A stretch of DNA of 64,000 bases from Guadua angustifolia (GCA_036346375.1 CM070515.1:7276423-7340422); one strand, 5' to 3'. Shown: positions 1-13,900, counted from the stretch's first letter. Notes: generated from the letters alone by a model not told the origin. Numbers and translations: made by a program.

Positions 1-1344
1 AAGGTAAATTCGGTGTCATTGGTTGGCCTGTTGGAACACATCAACGCTACGGATGTCATGCTTGGAGACTACAGAGGTAACTTTTTTTGACGAATCATCT
101 GTACATAACTGTTCACTGTCCGACAATGGCTCAAGTTTCTTACTGCAAGCCTGTAGTTACTGTTGTTATAGTCGCGTAAAATTCTTGGTTTCTACCCAGG
201 CAAACCTTGCAGAGTTGTGACACCATACGATGCTATAACGAAGGTTGTCAATGCTACATTCGTGCACGCATGTGACAACGGGGCGTGCGACACGGCAGAA
301 GGGCTGGGCAGAGCGGCCATGATCGTGAAGTCGGTCGACGCGACCATAGTCATTGCCGGTCTGAACATGAGCGTGGAGAGGGAGAGCAATGACAGGGAAG
401 ATCTCCTCCTACCGTGGAACCAGACCAACTGGATCAATGCGGTCGCTGAGGCCTCTCCGGATCCAATCATCCTGGTGATCATGTCAGCCGGGGGCGTCGA
501 CGTCTCCTTTGCGCAGAACAACTCCAAGATTGGCTCCATCGTGTGGGCTGGATACCCTGGTGAGGAAGGTGGCACTGCAATTGCCGATGTTCTTTTCGGA
601 AAATACAATCCAGGTAATCATACCGTAAAAAGTATTCTTACGTGATCAATTAAATGCAGGTTACTTACTACATCTACATGACTAGATCATTTCTCAACCA
701 CTTTTTGGATGACCAAATTGTCAGGAGGAAGGCTGCCACTAACGTGGTACAAGAACGATTACGTCAGTCAGATTCCGATGACGTCCATGGCGCTGCGCCC
801 CGTCGCCGACAAGGGGTACCCCGGCCGGACCTACAAGTTCTACGGTGGTCCGGCCGTGCTGTACCCGTTCGGCCACGGCCTCAGCTATACCAACTTCAGC
901 TACGCGTCCGGCACCACCGGCGCTTCAGTCACGGTCCGGATCAGCGCCTGGGAGTACTGCAAGCAACTCACCTACAAGCCGGGGGTGGCCTCGCCGGCCT
1001 GCCCGGCCGTCAACGTCGCCAGCCACAGGTGCCAAGAGGAGGTAAGCTTCAACCTGACTGTGATTAACAGCGGCGGGAGGGACGGCAGCCACGCCATGAC
1101 GGTCTACACCGTGCCGCCGGCCGAGGTGGACGACGCGCCGCTGAAGCAGCTGGTGGCGTTCCGGAGGGTGTTCGTGCCCGCGGGGGCCGCCGTCGAAGTG
1201 CCGTTTACGCTCAACGTGTGTAAGGCGTTCGCGATCGTCGAGGAGACGGCGTACACCGTCGTGCCGTCGGGCGTCAGCAGGGTCCTGGTGGGAGATGACG
1301 CGCTGTCCTTGACTTTCCCGGTGAAGATCGAGTTGACAGCGTAG
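1..1344 (+). CDS. Beta-D-xylosidase (glycoside hydrolase family 3), C-terminal part, 5' end outside the window
   Basis: Three exons are visible at 1-76, 200-613 and 725-1344, with GT-AG borders and matching phase; they encode the last 369 residues up to the TAG stop. The family removes xylose or arabinose from cell-wall xylan and related glycans in the apoplast. The reading starts inside the GH3 C-terminal domain. It contains NMSVERESNDREDLLLP, the segment aligned with the acid/base glutamate region of plant xylosidases, then IVWAGYPGEEGG and NPGGRLPLTWY, which spans the second splice junction. YPFGHGLSYTNFSY follows, and a fibronectin-III-like tail closes the protein. The nucleophile aspartate and signal peptide lie upstream of position 1. 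The visible part has no frameshift or stop and looks functional. Substrate preference (xylose, arabinose or both) cannot be told from this fragment. Confidence 0.94.
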
Positions 1345-2386
1345 ATTAATCATTCTTTTCAAGTGTAGGGGTTCCGTCGATTCTTATTGAGTGTAATAAT
1401 GATTTAGATACTGTTTAAAAATTAACATGGCATAACATTATTTTAATTCTATATTTACGCAATAAAAATATAAAATTAAACATTACGCCTACAACATGAT
1501 TACTAGCAAATATTCAAAGAATACAAAACATGCTAGTAGAGAAAATACGCCTATATATACTAGCTAGCTCAACTGATACATAGATATAAACAATGCTATC
1601 ATAGCATTATGTATTTTTATCAGATTTAATCACAATAAAAAGATTGTTTGGATCAACAACTAGTTAGGGTGACACACGTACAGCTGGCTTGATGAAGAAA
1701 AGAAAGTTACGTAAAAGTGATGCGACCATAGAAGGTGAAGATGAGCAGGCATGTGGTACAACACTCCTAGAAACCTGATCGTGATCTGCCATTTGCATCG
1801 TCAAGTGGCCAGCGTTGGTCAAAGACACTGCTTTCCCTCATGCCCGTTGCACAACAAAACAAAGGGATGGAATGTTTCGGGTAGTAGCAAGTACCGGAGG
1901 AAGCAGAGAGCCCCAGTGGAACACGAGACAAGATCGGTTTTGTTTGTCGCTGCCTTTCATGTACAGGGACGTCTTCCATACGAAGGCACGTCCCATGAAA
2001 CCATGCATCTCACTTAGTCCACGATGCCACGTCGACAGTCAAGCGTCGTCTTAAGTCACAAGTCACATAATATACGTGCACATGTGCGTATATATAACCT
2101 AACACAGTCAATCATGTGTACTTGTAGCCTTGCCACTAACTCATATTAGAGTCCATACAAGAACTCCCCTTATACGTCTTAAAAAAAAGAACTTTCCTTA
2201 TAACTTAGTTTTCCTCCACCTTGCTAAGCAATATAAGACTAAAGTTCTATACCCTCTACTCAATACCCTTTTAATTTCTTCTATTGCATTAATTCCATCG
2301 GATACAACGAGCAAAATTCGAAGCAAGTGTAATTATGTTACACCATGCTGTACAAACGCAGAAGTAGATCGTATCATTGAAAGTTA
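1345..2386. other. Intergenic: 3' flank of the xylosidase
   Basis: This is AT-rich sequence after the TAG, presumably holding the 3' UTR and polyadenylation signals (several AATAAA-like motifs near 1460 and 1630). Short open frames at 1751-2054 have no recognisable motif or codon bias. I see no gene here. Confidence 0.5.
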
Positions 2387-2669
2387 CTCTCTCTGTTTAT
2401 TTTTATAAGGTTTATTTTTTGAATGGTCTTATTCATAAATATAAGGCTTACATGTATATTTAATGAGACCTTTCCTTCTATACCTCTATTTATTTTCTCT
2501 CATCCATATGCATTTATTCATTACCACCCACACAAAGTATATCTTTCATCTTCAAAGACAATTAAGTGAGGGCATCTAAGTCATTTTCTCTCGTATCTTT
2601 CTCAATTTCAACGTAATCTTAATCCTTGTGCAAAATCAAAATACATCTCATAAAGATAAACGAAGGGAG
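2387..2669. mobile_element. Stowaway-type MITE (Tc1/mariner-derived)
   Basis: The termini are CTCTCTCTGTTTATTTTTAT at the left and an inverted counterpart ending AAACGAAGGGAG at the right. They are flanked on both sides by the dinucleotide TA (2385-2386 and 2670-2671), the normal target duplication of this superfamily. There is no coding capacity, and the 283-bp length is typical. Confidence 0.8.
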
Positions 2670-2930
2670 TAATTAGGTGAGAAATTTTACTGTTTGTGAA
2701 TTGTGATGTGTTACTGGCTGTGACAGTGTTCTTGGAGACTTGGACAAGGTAATTAGGCACAGATCAAGGGTGGAGCCAAGCCTCGGCCGCCTGGGCCTGA
2801 GCCCGAGGCCTGGCATGAAAGTGATCTGAATTTCCTTTTAAGCACTATTTAAAAAGCCCAGCCTAGCACATAAAAATCACTTAAAAAAATTGTAGAACAG
2901 CTCAATACAGTGGGCTCAGTTCGAGACTTA

Positions 2931-3159
2931 GGCTGTGTTTGGTACAGCTCCAGCTCCATCAGATCCGTGGATCTGGTGGAGTTAGGTATTCCTAGCTCCA
3001 CAGATCTGTGGAGCTGGAGTTATGGGTATGTTAAGAGTGTTTAGGTGAGTCATCTTGTTTAAATTTAGACTAAAAATATAAACTTAATTCACTTTATTTT
3101 AATCTACAAGTTTCAGATCTGAGGTGGAGCTAAGATTTAAAGTCCTACCAAACAGGACC
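2931..3159. mobile_element. Tourist-like MITE with GGCTGTGTTTGGTA / TACCAAACAGGACC ends
   Basis: Imperfect terminal inverted repeats bound a 229-bp AT-rich unit containing the inner palindrome AGCTCCACAGATCTGTGGAGCT. TTA flanks both ends (2928-2930, 3160-3162), as expected of PIF/Harbinger-derived MITEs. An hAT origin is possible because similar ends occur there, but the 3-bp duplication favours Tourist. Confidence 0.65.
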
Positions 3160-3746
3160 TTAACTGGGCTGGCTCCACCCGATGGCTTGTGATGTGCTTC
3201 CAATAAACTTTTGCGCTGGCTCACGAGATAATCGATCGGGAATAATTTGGCAACATGCAACCTCGATAGCTGCCAATTCCATCTCGAAGCTGATGGCGAC
3301 ATTTTCTTTCTTTTTTGGGGTGGGGGTTGGCCCAGCTGACTAAATTCCGTGGCCCATCAAGGCAGGAGAAATGTACTTTGCCATTTTTTTTTCATCAAGG
3401 TGTAATTTCTTATAAGTGGAGCCGCACGCTACACCACACCCGGTGAAAACCACGAGGATCTTTATTGTAAAAATAAAAAAGGTCTAGAGCTGTAAGCGAA
3501 TATGTGAAACCAAGATGTTTTCTTGCAAAAGAGCTGTTGAAGGATCTAAACGTAAAGTCATAAGCGATTTCGTAGAACCATAAGGGTTTTTTTCGCAAAA
3601 GAGATAACCCAAAACATCTGGATGGATGGGAGGCACTTCCATTTGGGCGATGGCCGACGAGAGGAGCTAGCCAGCTAGGCTTTACTTGCGCTCGGAATGG
3701 ACCACACTACCTATGACATGGTCGTTTGGGCCCCACAGAGTACTAA
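3160..3746. other. Intergenic spacer
   Basis: No gene is recognised. The open frames at 3099-3302 and 3410-3598 on the minus strand lack any family motif and are probably chance. Confidence 0.5.
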
Positions 3747-4108
3747 GGGCAGTTCCAACTTATGATTTCTATAAGCAGTGTCTAAAGAAGAGAGAGAGAG
3801 AGAGCAATAAACTAATGCATAGTTTCCTAACCTATGGTTTCCATGAACAGTATCTAGAGGAGAGAGAGCAATAAACCAATACATGCACCACAAACACACC
3901 TTGATCAGCGTTCAGAAACGTCCAACCCCGATTTTGCTCGTTTCTTGCGTCTTAATACTCGTGCCGACCCAGTTTCTTGCATGAGACACGGTTTCTTTGT
4001 TTTTCCTTCTCTCCTTTTCTTAATTCCTATGCCACATCAAATTTTTGCTTAGTTAGCAGCGTAATTAATTCTACGGACACCAGCTGAGGTGGAGGATTAG
4101 GACTGCCC
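3747..4108. mobile_element. Tourist-like MITE (GGGCAGT... ends, TSD TAA)
   Basis: The left end GGGCAGTTCC pairs with the right end GGACTGCCC, and TAA lies immediately outside both (3744-3746, 4109-4111). Inside are two near-repeats of a TATGATTTCTATAAGCAGT-like segment. It is non-coding, 362 bp. Confidence 0.7.
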
Positions 4109-7100
4109 TAAGCTAGGTCTTGAGCGAAAGTCAGGAAGCAAAAATTGCTCTCTTTACGGTTTCTGCACATGAGTGTGCATCTCAGGTGAAAAAGCTTGTA
4201 TCCATGTCACGTTTTCATCCTGATCTTCATAGTTCTAGCTAAGACGTACAGTAGGGGCACACTCACATAAACGAACTTGGTTTGAGCGTGGGTGATTGTG
4301 TATGTGCGCGTGTGCATCCATAGGTGTAAATCTAAAGAAGTAAAAACAGGAAAAAGACACATTTGCGATGGCAGTTCTCAACACAATGTTTCAGTTCTTT
4401 TCTCTTTTGCAGAAACAATTCGATAATTCTCGCAAGATAGCCTTAGCACGTTGTCCCTTCTAGGTTCTTTGCCTAAACTACGAAGACGACGTCAGGTGGC
4501 GAATTAATATTCTGCCATGCTGTTGAACCATCAACGTAACTCACCTCGATAGAATGACAAAGCCAAAACCCAAAAGGAAAGGTTCTTCATCAATTTTGTC
4601 ATCACCAGATCGTACCCAACTTTTGTCACTTTCCCATTCATATTGCGCATTTGCTCTTTCACGGCCTGTGGCATCTCCTCTTGTTGCAAGTTGCAGACGC
4701 CGAGAGTTTGTTGCATAATTAAATACGACAAGTGAAGGACTGAAATAGCGATTAGAGGGGTAAATAGGAACTAAATAAAAAAAACTTTTCCGCTAAAAGT
4801 ATCTAAACCTTTTTTCTGAAAAATCAATAAAAAGGAACAACAAATCCAGTACTGGACAAAAGAGTATTCTAATCACTTTCTCTAAAGCACCAACTAAAGT
4901 GCTTAGCTAAGGCAGCACTGGATAGAGGTCCAATGCACTCAGATAGATATCACGATCTCAAACAAGAACTGAGATATCCTTTAATCGGCTGAGAATCTTG
5001 ATGTTCTTGCTGTAGGGTATTAACAATCAACATGATCTTGTCTCAAGATCAAACAAGGAGGATCGAGAAGAACTAAAAGTGAGTAGAAAAAGATGATTGC
5101 AAACAAAGCAAAGTAAGAATTAGAATGAAAGAGAAAACATGAATAAGAATCTTACGTTGGAATTATTTTTATTTCTTAGAAAGATGATTTACAAAGCCTC
5201 ACAACCAGATAGACAAAAGCCCAGAGAGCATCAGGATACTAAAATCCTTCAAAAGACACATAGGGAGAGGCACTTCTCCCCCTCTATTTGTAACACAAAT
5301 GAGTTAATCTCCACCCTTACATAATTTCCTTCTCCCATAAGGACCCTCATCAAGGGTTAGGATTAACTCACTCACTCATACATGGGTTGACCCGAAACCC
5401 AACACCATCACGGGTTTTGACCATACCTTTTAGCACTAACTTAGCCTCTATTGCATCCGCAAACACCTGATTCAACGATCCTTGTTCGCTTGAGTAGAGT
5501 TTAAGTTAGCATTTCAGCTATTCACTTTACGATGATGTTTTTGGCTTCCTTGATTGTTCTGAATCTCAACTCCTCCCTGAGTCTAGTCTTGGTTTATGTC
5601 GTTGCTCATCATGTCCATCACCAATGCTTCATGCTTTAGTTCCTTGTCTTCTTGGCTTGCAACCACTTTTTACTCTCAATCATCTTCCAGCGTCCCTCGA
5701 CCTCAATCCTCACCATGACCTAGTCCCGGAGTCCTGCAACCAACACAGACGAGAAATCATCAAATAGCAATGTCCAAAATTATATCAGAAGATTCCACCT
5801 GGATCATATAGACTGTGAGCACCAAAGTCACAGTTAGTCGTGACCTTTTAAGACCAATTTTACAGAGGTCTAGAACATCAAAAACCACTCACTAAGAAGT
5901 TACAACCACTCCAATAGAGATCTAAACTACTCACTGAGAGGTTACGGCCACTCCCTAAGTGGTCACAGAGGTTTACGACCACTCTCACAGTGGTCACGAC
6001 TACTCCTTAGGAGGTCACAATGACTCATGACCACTCCAGGCCACCCACTGAGAAGTCACACTGGTTCACAACCACTCCAAGGGAAACGACCTCTCTAAAA
6101 GGAACGACCTCTTTAGAGGATACAAAGGCCACGACCGCTCTAAAGATGATCTCCCTCGTGGTTACAAAGTCCACAACCACTCAAACCAAATTATTCAAAA
6201 TTAAAGCAAGCTAAAATCAAACTCAAACCTGAGCACTAAAGACTCAAAACACAATCAATTACTCATTATAAATATAAATGGATCACCACATAGTATCTCA
6301 ACAAGGATGGTCGACAAACAGCTGATCTTGTCATCTGATTGCCCAATCTTTTAGTTGATGCTGATGCATGCCATAGGTGCCTAGATGATGTTCCTGCTTT
6401 GAATTGGCCGATCGCCCGAAAGAGTTGATTGGTGCGCAAACACGTCGCAGCGTCAGCGAAAATCTTGGTATTCTTGCCGTAAATGTCCACGGCAATTCGG
6501 GCATCAACTCGGGGTGTCTTTGTCGTATCAAAATATAACAACGGTGAATTAATTATTTTGTTCATAAAATCTCGTGCAAATTTTCCCACTGTTCTAGACG
6601 CATTCTGTTGCAACTTACAACTGAATTTGAATAGCGCCTTTGATTCATTGAGATTTTCAGTATGCCTAAGAGTATGAGGAGCACCGAAAAGTTTGACAAA
6701 AAATTAGGCCGACGGATGCCTGTACCAAAATTTATATTAAACTAGTAGTCTAGTACTAAGCCTAGCTATACGTGCATATATAATCGTACATTAGGGCCGT
6801 TCTTTATATTTCGAAGGCTCTAGTGCAAGTTAAGAAATAGAGCTCTTGATTTCAGCAACATAAAAATATTTTTATCTATTAATTGCAAAGGCATATGTTA
6901 AGTATATAATCAAAACATTCCTTCAGTTGCAAAGATGATGCTAATGGGTCAAGGCGTGAGCACTGAGCGTGAGCATCGACACCAGACGTGAGCGTCGAGG
7001 TCTGGTGTGAGCGTCAAGGCGTCAAGTCGATCGGCCGAAGCCCGAGCCTAAAGGCAAAAGGCCGTTTGCTTTGTTGACTCCCGCTCGCACGAGCTGCCGG

Positions 7101-9485
7101 TGACTCGTTTCTTGGAACAACAGAAGATGAGGAGATGAAGAGCCTATGGCTATATATATGCTGATTACTTACATGGGCCGGGGCCCTCCCTATCGTGGGC
7201 CCTAGGCGACGGCACCTGTTGCACCGGTCCAGGAACAGCCCTGTCGCACATATACATACACACACGCACCGATTGCTTCCTTCTCCGCTCCAAGCTCCAA
7301 TCCTATTTCTGCCGTGATCCACAGGTACATGGATCGAATCGAAGTGATTCGCCAGTTTCATGCGTGCGGCACAAGCGTTTTCGTTGGCTGCGCGCGGAGA
7401 GGGAGAGGGAGTAACGGTGGCCGAGCTGGCCGGAGTGCATATCGACCGGCATGGGCTCCTTGTTGTGTTGCGGCGCCTCCGGGGTTGTGTGGTGTAGTTG
7501 GCATCTCATCCTCGAAACACTGAAACTTTGCTTACATACACCGAGTCGAACGGTTTTATGTGAACGCCTCTTCCTTTCTTCCGGCATCATTTTTGTGATT
7601 TCTTGTGTGCTGATCGATGTAGCTAGGCAGTAAGCGAGAAAATTGGAGAGTGTGAAAACAGAGTACTCTGTGCTAGTGGTTATGGATTTGGCTTTGTGTA
7701 GTGTAGGGCTGCCCAGTTTGTCAGCACTAGTTTTCGATTGGACTGTTTGTTTGGCGGTAACCGTGATATATTGGACTCTTGTTTACGCACATATTTTGTA
7801 AGAAAACTTTAGCACGCACAACCTCTCAAAATTAGAAATTAATAGATAAGATGCGGTAAAAAAAAAGCTAGGGCTATCATGTTTTATCAAAACGATATTT
7901 GGTTAAACTTTATTTAGGACATATCTATCTAGAATATTGTTTTGTTAGGATAGAATTAATAAAAGCAGGAGAACAAAATTAGGTTTTTGCTAAAACTCGT
8001 ATTATAGGTTTTATAAGCAACCACTTTGTCCGATTTTTCACAAAAGTTTTAAAATAAATAGTATAATTTTAATACCCGGCCCGACCATTAAGGTGGAGGC
8101 CTATGTGGAGTTGTGAGATGGGAATATTCCCACATAGAGAGTTAAAATAGGTAAATCCAAGTGTTCCAAATTAATATAGCATCTCCATGTTAACCCTTTT
8201 ACGCGAAGCAAGGATGAAAACTATAAATGGGGTATTATGAATATGTGGGCTCGCCTCATGGTAGTCTGGTATTTGAGTGAATTTTCGATCAATGTGTTAC
8301 AATAATACTTGAATAAAGCTACTGTATATCCGAACAACATTTTCACTGAATGTTTGTCTTAAACTAAAAATTTGTATTGCTCAAACATACACAAAAATAC
8401 GTTTAAGCAAAACGTATTAACAAAATCTGAGATCCAAACTAAATAATTCGTGTAACATTGTCATCCTCAATAACAATATAGTTAGAGTGGGTAATTAGGA
8501 CAAATAAGGAGAATGATATGTAAAGAAAACGAAAACGAGACTTTGGAAACTTATGAATGAAGTATTGATCATGAGGAGGTATACTTAATTTTTCTGAATG
8601 AAAAGGAAAATAAATATAAGAACTGTTGCTAACTTCCTTTGCCTAACTAGTTGCTGAAAGTATGAAACTTACTGCTATAAGCAAGAAAACTCCTCAATAA
8701 TGAGATGGTTGGTAATAATTATAAGGCAATCATAACATAAGCTATACGATAATTTTGGGAAAGCCAAATCAAAGTGATGTTGTATGTTTCCATTTTGACT
8801 CCACAACCAATGATAAATCAAATTAAATTAAAAACAATACATTCATAGGAAAATAGAAATGTTAGTTCAATCTAGCTAGCTTCCGAAACGATCGATTTTC
8901 TCTACTACTGGAGAAGCTTAACAAGTTGGTATAGTAACGTCAAATCTGTTTTAAACTGAAGGTTGCTTGTTGGTCAAGAAAATGAATTAAATGCACCACT
9001 TCAGTTGCGTTAACAGGTCAAGCTGGTCAATGAAAATTCAATTCTGATTTGTTTGGCTGCAAGAGTACGATTTCAAACCACGGTCTTCAATACATATATT
9101 TGTTCATTACTTTTTCCCACTACGTTAGAAAAAATATAATAATATGAATGTAATTTTGATGACAAATATATAATGCCGTTTCCATGTGACAAATATAAAC
9201 ATTTTTGCGTATGCTGGTGAACTTCGATCGTATGCGGACATTCTAAAACAGCATCAGTTTATAAATGGAGGGAGTCCACGTTAACGTTGAGATGTTCTTT
9301 TCCTCCCTTTTTGGCGGGGGTAAAAAGATCAGGACTCGTTGGTGCTTCGATCGGTTTCTACTTTTGAGCTGAAGTTGAAAGAGATCGGTTACGTTGAGAC
9401 TTGAGAATGGAATCTAGCTGTCCTCTATTTCTGAGTTGGCATGCAGTTTCTCCCTAGCCATCTCGGGGACATAACTGCTAATTAA
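4109..9485. other. Long gene-free spacer with degenerate repeat material
   Basis: No convincing gene is seen. The part at about 4740-6250 looks like an eroded transposable element. At 5880-6190 it is packed with short variants of CCACTC and GAGGTCAC (for example GGTCACGACTACTCC), resembling a subterminal repeat field, but no ends were found. At 6930-7030 a GTGAGCGTCGAGG-like motif recurs a few times. The reading at 7451 begins MGSLLCCGASG, but there is no supporting context. The AT-rich stretch at 7800-9480 shows nothing recognisable. Confidence 0.45.
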
Positions 9486-9757
9486 GGGCATCTCCAATGG
9501 TGCCACTTCAGCTGGCTATAAGCGTGTCATCTCAGCATTTTGTTTAGGTGGAAGAGAAAAAATAAGGAGAGAGATATAGACTGGCTACTAATGTATAGTC
9601 AGGCTATAACTGATTCCAAGGCACTTATTATCTATTACATGTGGGCCAATATTTAATTTTATAGACAATGCTATAGCTAATCTATTGGAGAGATTGTCTA
9701 TATGCTATCTGTAGATGACATGGACATTTCTTATAGCTAGTACCATTGGAGATGCCC
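9486..9757. mobile_element. Tourist-like MITE (GGGCATCTCC / GGAGATGCCC, TSD TAA)
   Basis: A near-perfect terminal inverted repeat, GGGCATCTCCAATGG against CCATTGGAGATGCCC, is bounded by TAA on each side (9483-9485, 9758-9760). It is 272 bp and non-coding. The ends and target size fit PIF/Harbinger-derived MITEs. Confidence 0.85.
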
Positions 9758-10751
9758 TAATACAAGAGCTTACTTTTGCAGATCACCTAGATGTAAGTGC
9801 GTTCTATCCCAGGTGAATGGTTTTCAGGTAGAATCTTACGATGTTTTCTCCCTCCATACACGCACGCATACGGCATGGAACAAATTAAACCATATGTAGT
9901 GTTGGCACTTGTGGTGCCTTTTGGAACGGTTTCAGTTCGTCTCGCCATGCAACGGCGATAGCTGGGAATGACAAAAGGGCCACGTACTCCGTACTCGATC
10001 GCCCTTGATACATCACACACTGCACGCACTTATGTTTGGACACGGAAACGGTCGGAGAACCGGACAAGGAACCGCCCAGGAAAAGCAAATTTACATTCTA
10101 AGAAATATCTATCATGCATGCACAGAAAATTAAAGAAAGCAAACGAAATATTCATCTGATCATCTCTCTCTCCTCCACCCCCACATGCAGCCCGACTCCT
10201 ATCTCTCTTTGATCGCATCAACGTATAGGCTCGTCAATCGTGCAAATCTAACCATAAAATCGAAAGCTAGCGCTGAAGATCCATACTCGATACGTACATT
10301 AATTGGATCAATGTAACACGGTCCAAGCATATTTTGTAAAAAAAAAAAAAGCTTCTGTACACTAGCTAGTCTAACTTTTTTTTACAGTAGCAAAAAAAAA
10401 TGTTTTTTTACGGAAGGGTGTTTTCCGTTCATGGACCGAACAAGGATCGAGAGCGCATGCACACCTATGGTAGGAAAAGCTCTCTCTAGATCTCTCTCTA
10501 TCACAGCATGCATGCATGGGTGCACGTATGTGACAAGGGCCAGCTGCGTGTGCCTAGCTAAGAGCTCGGGAAGGCGCATGGAGGAAGGCGTCTGTTTGAT
10601 TGTGTGCTTTCCTTGGATCACTTGGCGTACGTTTTGCTTGTGGACTAGCTACCCTTTCTGTTATTACCACATTTCACTGCCGCAAGTCATCACCACCACC
10701 TTCTCAGCCTAGCTTATTTGACAACCCCCCCCCCCCCCCCTCTCTCCCACC
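9758..10751. other. Upstream region of the WAT1-type transporter gene
   Basis: This is mostly AT-rich, with no gene. It ends in a homopolymer run of 16 C at 10725-10740, immediately before the TATA-like box of the downstream gene. A CATGCATGCATG stretch lies near 10507. Confidence 0.5.
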
Positions 10752-10759
10752 TATATATA
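10752..10759 (+). promoter_or_regulatory. TATA-box candidate of the WAT1-type gene
   Basis: TATATATA sits 186 bp before the ATG at 10938 and is followed by CT-rich leader sequence (CTCTCTCTTCTCTCTCTCG), a common arrangement in cereal core promoters. Confidence 0.55.
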
Positions 10760-10937
10760 CACGCACTCTCTCTTCTCTCTCTCGCACCTGCACTATAAGT
10801 CTTTCTAGTCTGTGATCACTTGGTGTGATCGATACTACACCACCTCCCCAACCCATCTCAAGAACATTCTTCTTGTACGTACTGCTGTGTCAATAAGGAA
10901 TTTGGAGAGAGGAAGAGAGATCGAGGTGCGGGTGGCT

Positions 10938-13900
10938 ATGGGGAGGGAGTGCCTGCCTACCGTTGCCATGGTGCTGGTGCAGCTAGGATTTGCCGGCATG
11001 AACGTGGTGTCCAAGCTGGCGTTGGACACCGGCATGAGCCCCTACGTGCTCACCGCCTACCGAAACCTCGTCGCCACGGCCTTCCTCGCCCCCTTCGCCT
11101 TCTACCTCGAGAGGTACCTAAGTACCTTCGTTTTCATGACCATTTCTTTTTGGTTTTTCATGCGTGTATTTCTTCATGAATGTAACTCCATCGGTTTTTA
11201 CTTCTTACAAAGCAGCTCTTCGATCGATAGCTTCTTCCTGCAGGAAACAATCAGCTAGACTTCTCAGTCTACTACGACAACGCTCACCTTGCTAGGAGTA
11301 GATTAATTCCTTTTCTCTTTCCGAACTGTTCTCTTGTTCGAGTTTGCTCCATACTTCCATATGATTTAAGAGAGAAGTCCAGCTCCAGCATTAATTTGCC
11401 GCAATCACCATTTATTGCTATAGGCATATATAGCCCTTGCTGTAGTTTCCACTTTTTTCCATGCCAAAAGTTGGACACCTAGTGCCACGTGGAATTTACA
11501 TCCCCAAGAAAGCTCAATAATACTCACTTTGTTTTCTTTTACTTAACATTTTTAGCTTTTTACGGTCTCGAGATACAACTTTACACTAAGATATATATAT
11601 CGATAGAATTATAATATTATGAGAATATTTTTAACGACAAATTTAATCAAATAATTTTCGTGAATTTTTTTACTATACTTGGGAGGCATCATTTAAACTC
11701 TTGGTACCCTCCTGGTACCTCTATTATTTAAACTTTTGGTATCTCTCGGTACTAGCTAAATGGATAACTTGGTATCTCCTAAAGATGGTTAAAAGTCTCA
11801 ATTTTTGTATAGCCAGTCTAGATAGGTTTAAACTTATTAATTGGCGGTAAAATTTGACAGCACGGTTTCTAGGAAGTAAAGTAAAAAAGAACAACGGATG
11901 GCGTAGTATCATATTACATGTGCACTAGCTAATCATTGTTGTATACTCCGTATCTCCAATCATCTGCATCTCAAGTACTCCAGCTAGTTGTTTTAAATTG
12001 CTTGAATCAAGTTAGATATATGGTGGTTTTGATCAATCTAGAACTATGTACATGGATGCAGGGGGAGTTGCATGGTGATCACCAAGAAAGTACTTCTCCA
12101 AATATTCTTTACCTCCATTTTTGGGTATGTACGTACATACCATTTTATGTTTTTAACAGTTATTCCTTCTTCAATAATCAGGGCATGTAAAGTTAGCTTG
12201 CAGTAATTAATGATCCCCTAAAAATAAATAAGGGCCAAATTTGCGTCAAGCATGTGTCAATCAAGTAAAAAAGTACTATTAATTACACAAGGAAACGTCC
12301 TCCATTTGCTCAAGTCCTTTTCTGGGCGTCTTGAAATTAAGGAGCCAATTGCTTGGAACCATGTCCCTTTCCCCCCAAGTTTAGCACCCATATTTGTGCA
12401 CTACGCAGGTTATTTCTTCTTCTTCCAGGGAAAAGGGACATGCTTATTCTCAGGTGCCGCACTGAGCTTGCCGTTGCCAGTCTAAAAAGTATATACTAGT
12501 TTCATGACAACTGAATACCCAGTGCACACTTGTTTCACGACAACTGATGAATACCCAGTGCACACTTGTTTCATGACAACTGAATACCCAGTAGTGTACT
12601 ACTCCGGTTGATAACCACTAGGATTGCAGCCAATTCAGATTAGCAGGTTAACAAATTGCATTTGAAGAAGATTTTCGGAAATTCAATTTATACCCTCCCT
12701 TTTCTCTAAACTAAAAAAAGAACAGTTTTAGCACATTTTTGGGTAAAGCCGTAGCATTCCAAACACAAAATAGCACCGTGTACCATTGGTAATTAAGTTT
12801 TGGGAGAAGTTTGGGATGTGACCAAATTCTGCCTCACTTCTTCCGTCCGAAACTCGGCTAGCCAAAACTTTGTCGCGATCACCCACAAATTTCACTGACA
12901 AAATCAACTACGACGTGATCGTGGGACCAAATCTTACCAATATTTTAGTACGTACTAGAACAGCAGTCAAAATATTAGTCGGTCGACACGACCAAAATTT
13001 AGAATGAAACATTTCTCAATCTTGAACTACGTACAAACCAGGCATATGCATGTAACGTAGGCCAGAATTATTGATGTAGAATAAGCCCAAATTAGCGTGA
13101 TTTAATTTGGAATGCAACAGCGCGACGCTGAACCAGGTGCTCTACTTCGTGGGGCTCAAGACCACCACCCCGACCGTGGCGTGCGCGCTCAACAACATGC
13201 TCCCGGCGCTGACCTTCGTCATGGCCGCGGTGTTCAGGATGGAGACGGTGCGGATCGCGACGCCCGCCGGGCAGGCCAAGGTGGTTGGCACGGTCGTCTG
13301 CGTCGGTGGCTCCATGATCATGCCCTTCTACAAGGGTCCGGTCCTCCGGGTCTGGAAATCCCCCATCCACTGGCGCTTCGCCGAGCTCACCTCCGCCGCG
13401 GCGGCTCCCGCCAGCGGCCACGCCTCCGTGGTCGGCGACCTGCTGGTCATCGTGAGCTGCACCGCCTGGGCCGTCTGGTTCATCATCCAGGTACGAACCA
13501 TAATTACGTATTACATTATTGGAGCGCTAAGCGAGTGAGTGCTGATCAAAGTTTTCTCTGCAGACCAAGATGTCGGAGAGGTTCTCGGCGCCGTACACGA
13601 GCACGACGATCATGTGCCTGATGGGCGGGGTGCAGTGCGCGGGAGTCAGCGCCGCCATGGACCGAAGCCTGTCGGCGTGGAAGCTCGGGTTCGGCATCAG
13701 GCTGTACTCCGTGCTCTACATCGTAAGCTGATCGATCGTCGTAGCGGCTCAACACGTAGAATTACTACGTGCAGTATTGTGCCTGAACTGACGTTTCTGA
13801 CGAGAATCAGCGTGCGTACGTATATGCAGGGGATCGTCTGTTCGGGGATCGCGTTCGCCCTCATGTCGTGGTGCATTGAGGTGCGCGGTCCGCTGTACGT

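Noticed and set aside
6020..6214. Thr-rich 64-codon frame as a small protein gene
   Set aside because: Its composition comes from the underlying CCACTC/GGTCAC repeats.
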